From Acidobacteriaceae bacterium (GTDB taxonomy: Bacteria; Acidobacteriota; Terriglobia; Terriglobales; Acidobacteriaceae), in assembly GCA_003154055.1 (NCBI GenBank), contig PMCH01000155.1, positions 26,360-36,517 of the forward strand: a stretch of DNA of 10,158 bases, given 5' to 3'. Positions 8,538 through 10,158 of this stretch are shown here, one piece after another. The position numbers and the translations under genes are program-made. Position 1 is the first letter of the stretch; the number at the start of each line of letters is the position of its first letter. The notes under the pieces were generated by a model. That model worked only from the letters and a program-made list of their open reading frames with translations. It was not told where the DNA came from and searched no databases.

Positions 8538-8558
8538 GAAACTGGAAACTCGGAATCC
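8538..8558. repeat. Short heptamer tract, three units
   Basis: GAAACTG, GAAACTC, GGAATCC in 7-bp register between the VOC gene and the next gene. The units resemble GAGAACT/GGGAATT of the 9313-9438 array. Three units alone could be chance; the resemblance is what makes it notable. Confidence 0.4.
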
Positions 8559-8594
8559 TAATCAAACATGGAACCCGGGTAGTCCACCCACCGG

Positions 8595-8600
8595 TATAAT
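8595..8600 (+). promoter_or_regulatory. Consensus -10 box TATAAT close to the next start codon
   Basis: A perfect TATAAT 14 nt before the ATG at 8615. Transcription would start near 8607, giving a leader of about 8 nt with no Shine-Dalgarno, so the mRNA would be almost leaderless. No -35 match is seen upstream (AACCCG at 17 nt). Confidence 0.5.
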
Positions 8601-8614
8601 TATGCGCATCCACC

Positions 8615-9040
8615 ATGAACAGAATATCGAGCACATTGTGCGGCCTCATCCTGTTTTCCGCCGCCCTTCTCCCAGCAGTTGCGGCGCAGTCGAACCAGAC
8701 TTCGCCCGCGCAACCGGTACCGGCGATCGACGGCGGCCTCGGGCCGTGCTCGCTTGAACTGACGGTCAGCAACGCCGACGGCAAGCCCGCCGCCGCGGCT
8801 AGCGTCAAGGTGCACATTGCCTATCGTTTTGGCGGATTCCACAAACTCGATCTCGAAGCCGGCGCCAACGCGGACGGCAAAGTGAAGTTCACGGGTCTTC
8901 CTTCCCAGGTCCGCCGTCCACCGCTGGAGTTCCACGCCTCCAAGGACCAGTTGGTAGGGACGGCCGCATTCGATCCTGCCACCGAGTGTCAGGCCAAGCG
9001 CGACATCACTCTCGGGAAGCGGAACCCGTCAGAACAGTAA
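8615..9040 (+). CDS. Small secreted protein with Ig-like / carboxypeptidase-regulatory-like domain, unknown function
   Basis: 141 residues. Residues 1-24 are a Sec signal peptide (LCGLILFSAALLP core, cleavage after AVAA before Q25). A short linker rich in Ser, Gln and Pro follows. Residues 45-134 look like one beta-sandwich: SLELTVSNADGKPAAAASVKV (46-66), AYRFGGFHKLDLEAGANADG (69-88), KVKFTGLP (89-96) and a strand PLEFHAS. The 'T...GKP..GA.V' and 'T(N)ADGKVKFTGLP' wording is that of CarboxypepD_reg-like or Ig-like domains of exported proteins, and near-identical phrasing (GGFHKLDLE) is familiar to me from acidobacterial hypothetical proteins. Cysteines 45 and 125 bracket the domain and may form a disulfide. 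ATG 8615 is chosen because it gives a complete signal peptide. Its stop faces the uvrC stop across 375 bp of repeats. Confidence 0.75.
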   Translation: MNRISSTLCGLILFSAALLPAVAAQSNQTSPAQPVPAIDGGLGPCSLELTVSNADGKPAAAASVKVHIAYRFGGFHKLDLEAGANADGKVKFTGLPSQVRRPPLEFHASKDQLVGTAAFDPATECQAKRDITLGKRNPSEQ

Positions 9041-9068
9041 AATGCGTCGCAAAGAACGTCTTTGGGAG

Positions 9069-9119
9069 GGCACGACTTCAGTCGTGCCGATCAAGCACGC
9101 AGAAGATCGGCTTTAGCCG
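9069..9119. repeat. REP-like element with two perfect hairpins
   Basis: GGCACGAC-TTCA-GTCGTGCC (9069-9088, 8-bp perfect stem) and, 19 nt on, CGGCT-TT-AGCCG (9108-9119, 5-bp perfect stem). Paired short palindromes of this sort are typical of dispersed REP/BIME-like sequences. No RAYT transposase gene is in the window. Confidence 0.6.
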
Positions 9120-9197
9120 CTGAGGGCCCCGGGTGCAATTAAAGGCAAGTCAAAGGCTCACCGCAGCGGCTGTCCCACGTGAAGCGGGCGGACATGT

Positions 9198-9302
9198 GGA
9201 GTCGAAGGATCCCTACTCCCACCGAACAGACGGTTGAGGGGTAGGGGTCCTTCGACTCCGCGAGAGTTCCGCTTCGCGAAACTCCCGCTCCGCTCAGGAT
9301 GA
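9198..9302. repeat. Compound palindromic dispersed element
   Basis: Arms 9198-9216 and 9241-9259 pair over 19 bp with a single G-T wobble around a 24-nt loop. A second stem, 9264-9272 with 9276-9284 (9 bp, one mismatch, loop TTC), follows directly. The right end, on the minus strand, starts TTGTCATCCTGAGCGGAGCG and so belongs to the same family as the copies at 5829-5903. The whole has the look of a mobile palindromic unit without a gene. Confidence 0.7.
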
Positions 9303-9312
9303 CAAAACCATT

Positions 9313-9438
9313 AGTAGCGAGTAGCGAGCGACGAAACCCTGAGCGCTGAGAGCTGACAGCTGGGAGCCGAGAGCTGGGAATTGAGAACTGAGAACTGGCG
9401 TCGACTCGCGACACGCTACTCGCGACTCGCCACTGTCT
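9313..9438. repeat. Heptamer tandem array, 18 units in one register, overlapping the uvrC stop
   Basis: Cut every 7 bp from 9313 the plus strand reads AGTAGCG x2, AGCGACG, AAACCCT, GAGCGCT, GAGAGCT, GACAGCT, GGGAGCC, GAGAGCT, GGGAATT, GAGAACT x2, GGCGTCG, ACTCGCG, ACACGCT, ACTCGCG, ACTCGCC, ACTGTCT. The central block is GAGAGCT-like. The left flank (AGTAGCG) and the right flank read on the opposite strand (AGTGGCG, AGTCGCG, AGTAGCG) are the same family inverted. The last units encode the C-terminus and stop of uvrC. Confidence 0.8.
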
Positions 9439-10158
9439 TCCGGAAATGTTCCAGAATTTTCTCCGCCTGCGACTTCGTTACCACCGCCGACAGCGCTGCC
9501 ACGTCCGCTTGCTTCACGGCTTGCAGGCTGCCGAAGTGTTCGAGGAGGCGGCGCGTGGTGGATTCGCCGACGCCGGGAATTTCGCGGAGTTCGGTCGAGC
9601 GGTCGCGGATCTGGCGGCGCTTGCGATGGAAGGTTACGGCGAAGCGATGTGCTTCGTCGCGGATCATCTGCACCAGATGTAAGACGGGAGAATGGTGGTC
9701 GAGCACGACCGGATCGTCTTCCTGTCCGTAAACGTAGATGATCTCTTCGCGCTTGGCGATGGAAGCGAGCGGCTGGTTGATGATCTCGAGGGCTTCGAGC
9801 GCCTGGGCGGCGGAGTGGAGCTGTCCGATGCCGCCATCGATCAGCACCAGGCTGGGCATGGGCTTTTTTTCTTCCTGCGTGCGCTTGTAACGGCGCGTGA
9901 CCACTTCGCGCATGGACGCGAAATCGTCCACCCCTTCGACGGTCTTGATGATGAACTTGCGGTAGTCGGACTTCTTCATCTTGCCGTCTTCCCACACCAC
10001 CATGGAAGCGACCGTCTCCGCGCCCTGAATGTGCGAGATGTCGAAGCACTCGATGCGCTTGGGCAACTCGGGGAGAGCGAGCGCGTCCTGGAAGGCTTCG
10101 GCGATCAGGCGCGCGTTGGGCTTCATCACGCGGAAGCGCTGATCGTAGGACTGCTTGG
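9416..10158 (-). CDS. uvrC: UvrABC system protein C, C-terminal part
   Basis: The last 247 codons of uvrC; the N-terminal GIY-YIG nuclease domain and UVR motif lie beyond the right edge. UvrC makes both incisions around a lesion in nucleotide excision repair. Visible is the RNase H-like 5'-incision domain: ECFDISHIQG (catalytic Asp codon at 10042-10040), DGKMKKSDYRKF, DDFASMREV, LVLIDGGIGQL (catalytic Asp at 9838-9836) and RDEAHRFAVTFHR (catalytic His at 9649-9647). Then comes a tandem helix-hairpin-helix DNA-binding region (LREIPGVGESTTRRLLEHFG, and AVKQADVAALSAV to the end). The frame is open to the window edge (KQSYDQRFR precedes the in-frame GTG at 10129, which is not the real start). The final residues VASRE and the TAG stop are written in heptamer repeats, so the native C-terminus may have been altered slightly beyond the HhH domain. 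Confidence 0.96.
   Translation of the reverse strand, partial: KQSYDQRFRVMKPNARLIAEAFQDALALPELPKRIECFDISHIQGAETVASMVVWEDGKMKKSDYRKFIIKTVEGVDDFASMREVVTRRYKRTQEEKKPMPSLVLIDGGIGQLHSAAQALEALEIINQPLASIAKREEIIYVYGQEDDPVVLDHHSPVLHLVQMIRDEAHRFAVTFHRKRRQIRDRSTELREIPGVGESTTRRLLEHFGSLQAVKQADVAALSAVVTKSQAEKILEHFRKTVASRE

Larger units (their letters stand above)
9041..9415. other. Convergent intergenic region packed with repeats, no gene
   Basis: 375 bp between two converging 3' ends. From left: a pair of small perfect hairpins (9069-9119), a compound inverted-repeat element (9198-9302) and the heptamer array (from 9313, extending into uvrC). Short reading frames here translate repeat sequence and have no plausible product. 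None of the hairpins is followed by a T-tract, so no intrinsic terminator can be called, although bidirectional termination by the long stem is conceivable. Confidence 0.8.

Noticed and set aside
9069..9088. Intrinsic terminator
   Set aside because: The hairpin is strong but no T-tract follows on either strand; it fits a dispersed palindromic repeat better.
9313..9438. CRISPR-like array
   Set aside because: Units are contiguous 7-mers with no spacers and there are no cas genes.
9294..10049. Minus-strand reading frame of 251 codons overlapping uvrC in another frame
   Set aside because: uvrC motifs are unambiguous in the other frame; this frame is Arg/Pro/His-rich shadow and ends in repeat-derived sequence.

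Overview
The window is GC-rich bacterial chromosome, most likely from a member of the Acidobacteriota (Terriglobia / Koribacter-like soil bacteria). I infer this from the protein families: secreted proteins of a type I associate with that phylum, a TonB-C-domain protein and a YVTN propeller. Near-start promoters with TANACT-like -10 boxes and abundant short dispersed repeats between genes fit as well. No database search was possible, so the taxonomic call is inference.

Layout, left to right. (1) A minus-strand block, positions 1-4520, reads in transcription order as a RelB/RHH antitoxin and RelE-type toxin pair, then leuS (leucyl-tRNA synthetase), a secreted 316-residue protein of unknown function, and the start of an M20-family metallohydrolase that runs off the left edge. 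(2) A plus-strand block, 4762-9040, holds a DAHP synthase (first step of the shikimate pathway) with an N-terminal regulatory domain. It is followed by a secreted protein with two TonB C-terminal-like domains, a membrane-anchored YVTN beta-propeller, a small VOC (glyoxalase-fold) protein and a small secreted protein. (3) The 3' part of uvrC lies on the minus strand at the right edge and converges on block 2.

The genes are mostly housekeeping (translation, aromatic amino acids, DNA repair) mixed with envelope proteins of unknown role. They do not form one pathway. The only self-contained system is the toxin-antitoxin pair. It has a readable promoter whose spacer carries a palindrome and whose -10/start region carries 9-bp direct repeats, as expected for autoregulation.

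The most unusual content is repetitive DNA. A 126-bp array of degenerate heptamers stays in one 7-bp register and supplies the last codons and stop of uvrC. A second heptamer tract (359-400), sharing an exact 18-mer with the first, holds the stop of the 316-residue gene. A tandem GTCATCCCGAGC element supplies the C-terminus and stop of the DAHP synthase. A perfect 9-bp inverted repeat sits inside the leuS reading frame. Palindromic REP-like elements fill the convergent gap 9041-9415. I see no rRNA, tRNA, CRISPR, insertion sequence or phage gene.
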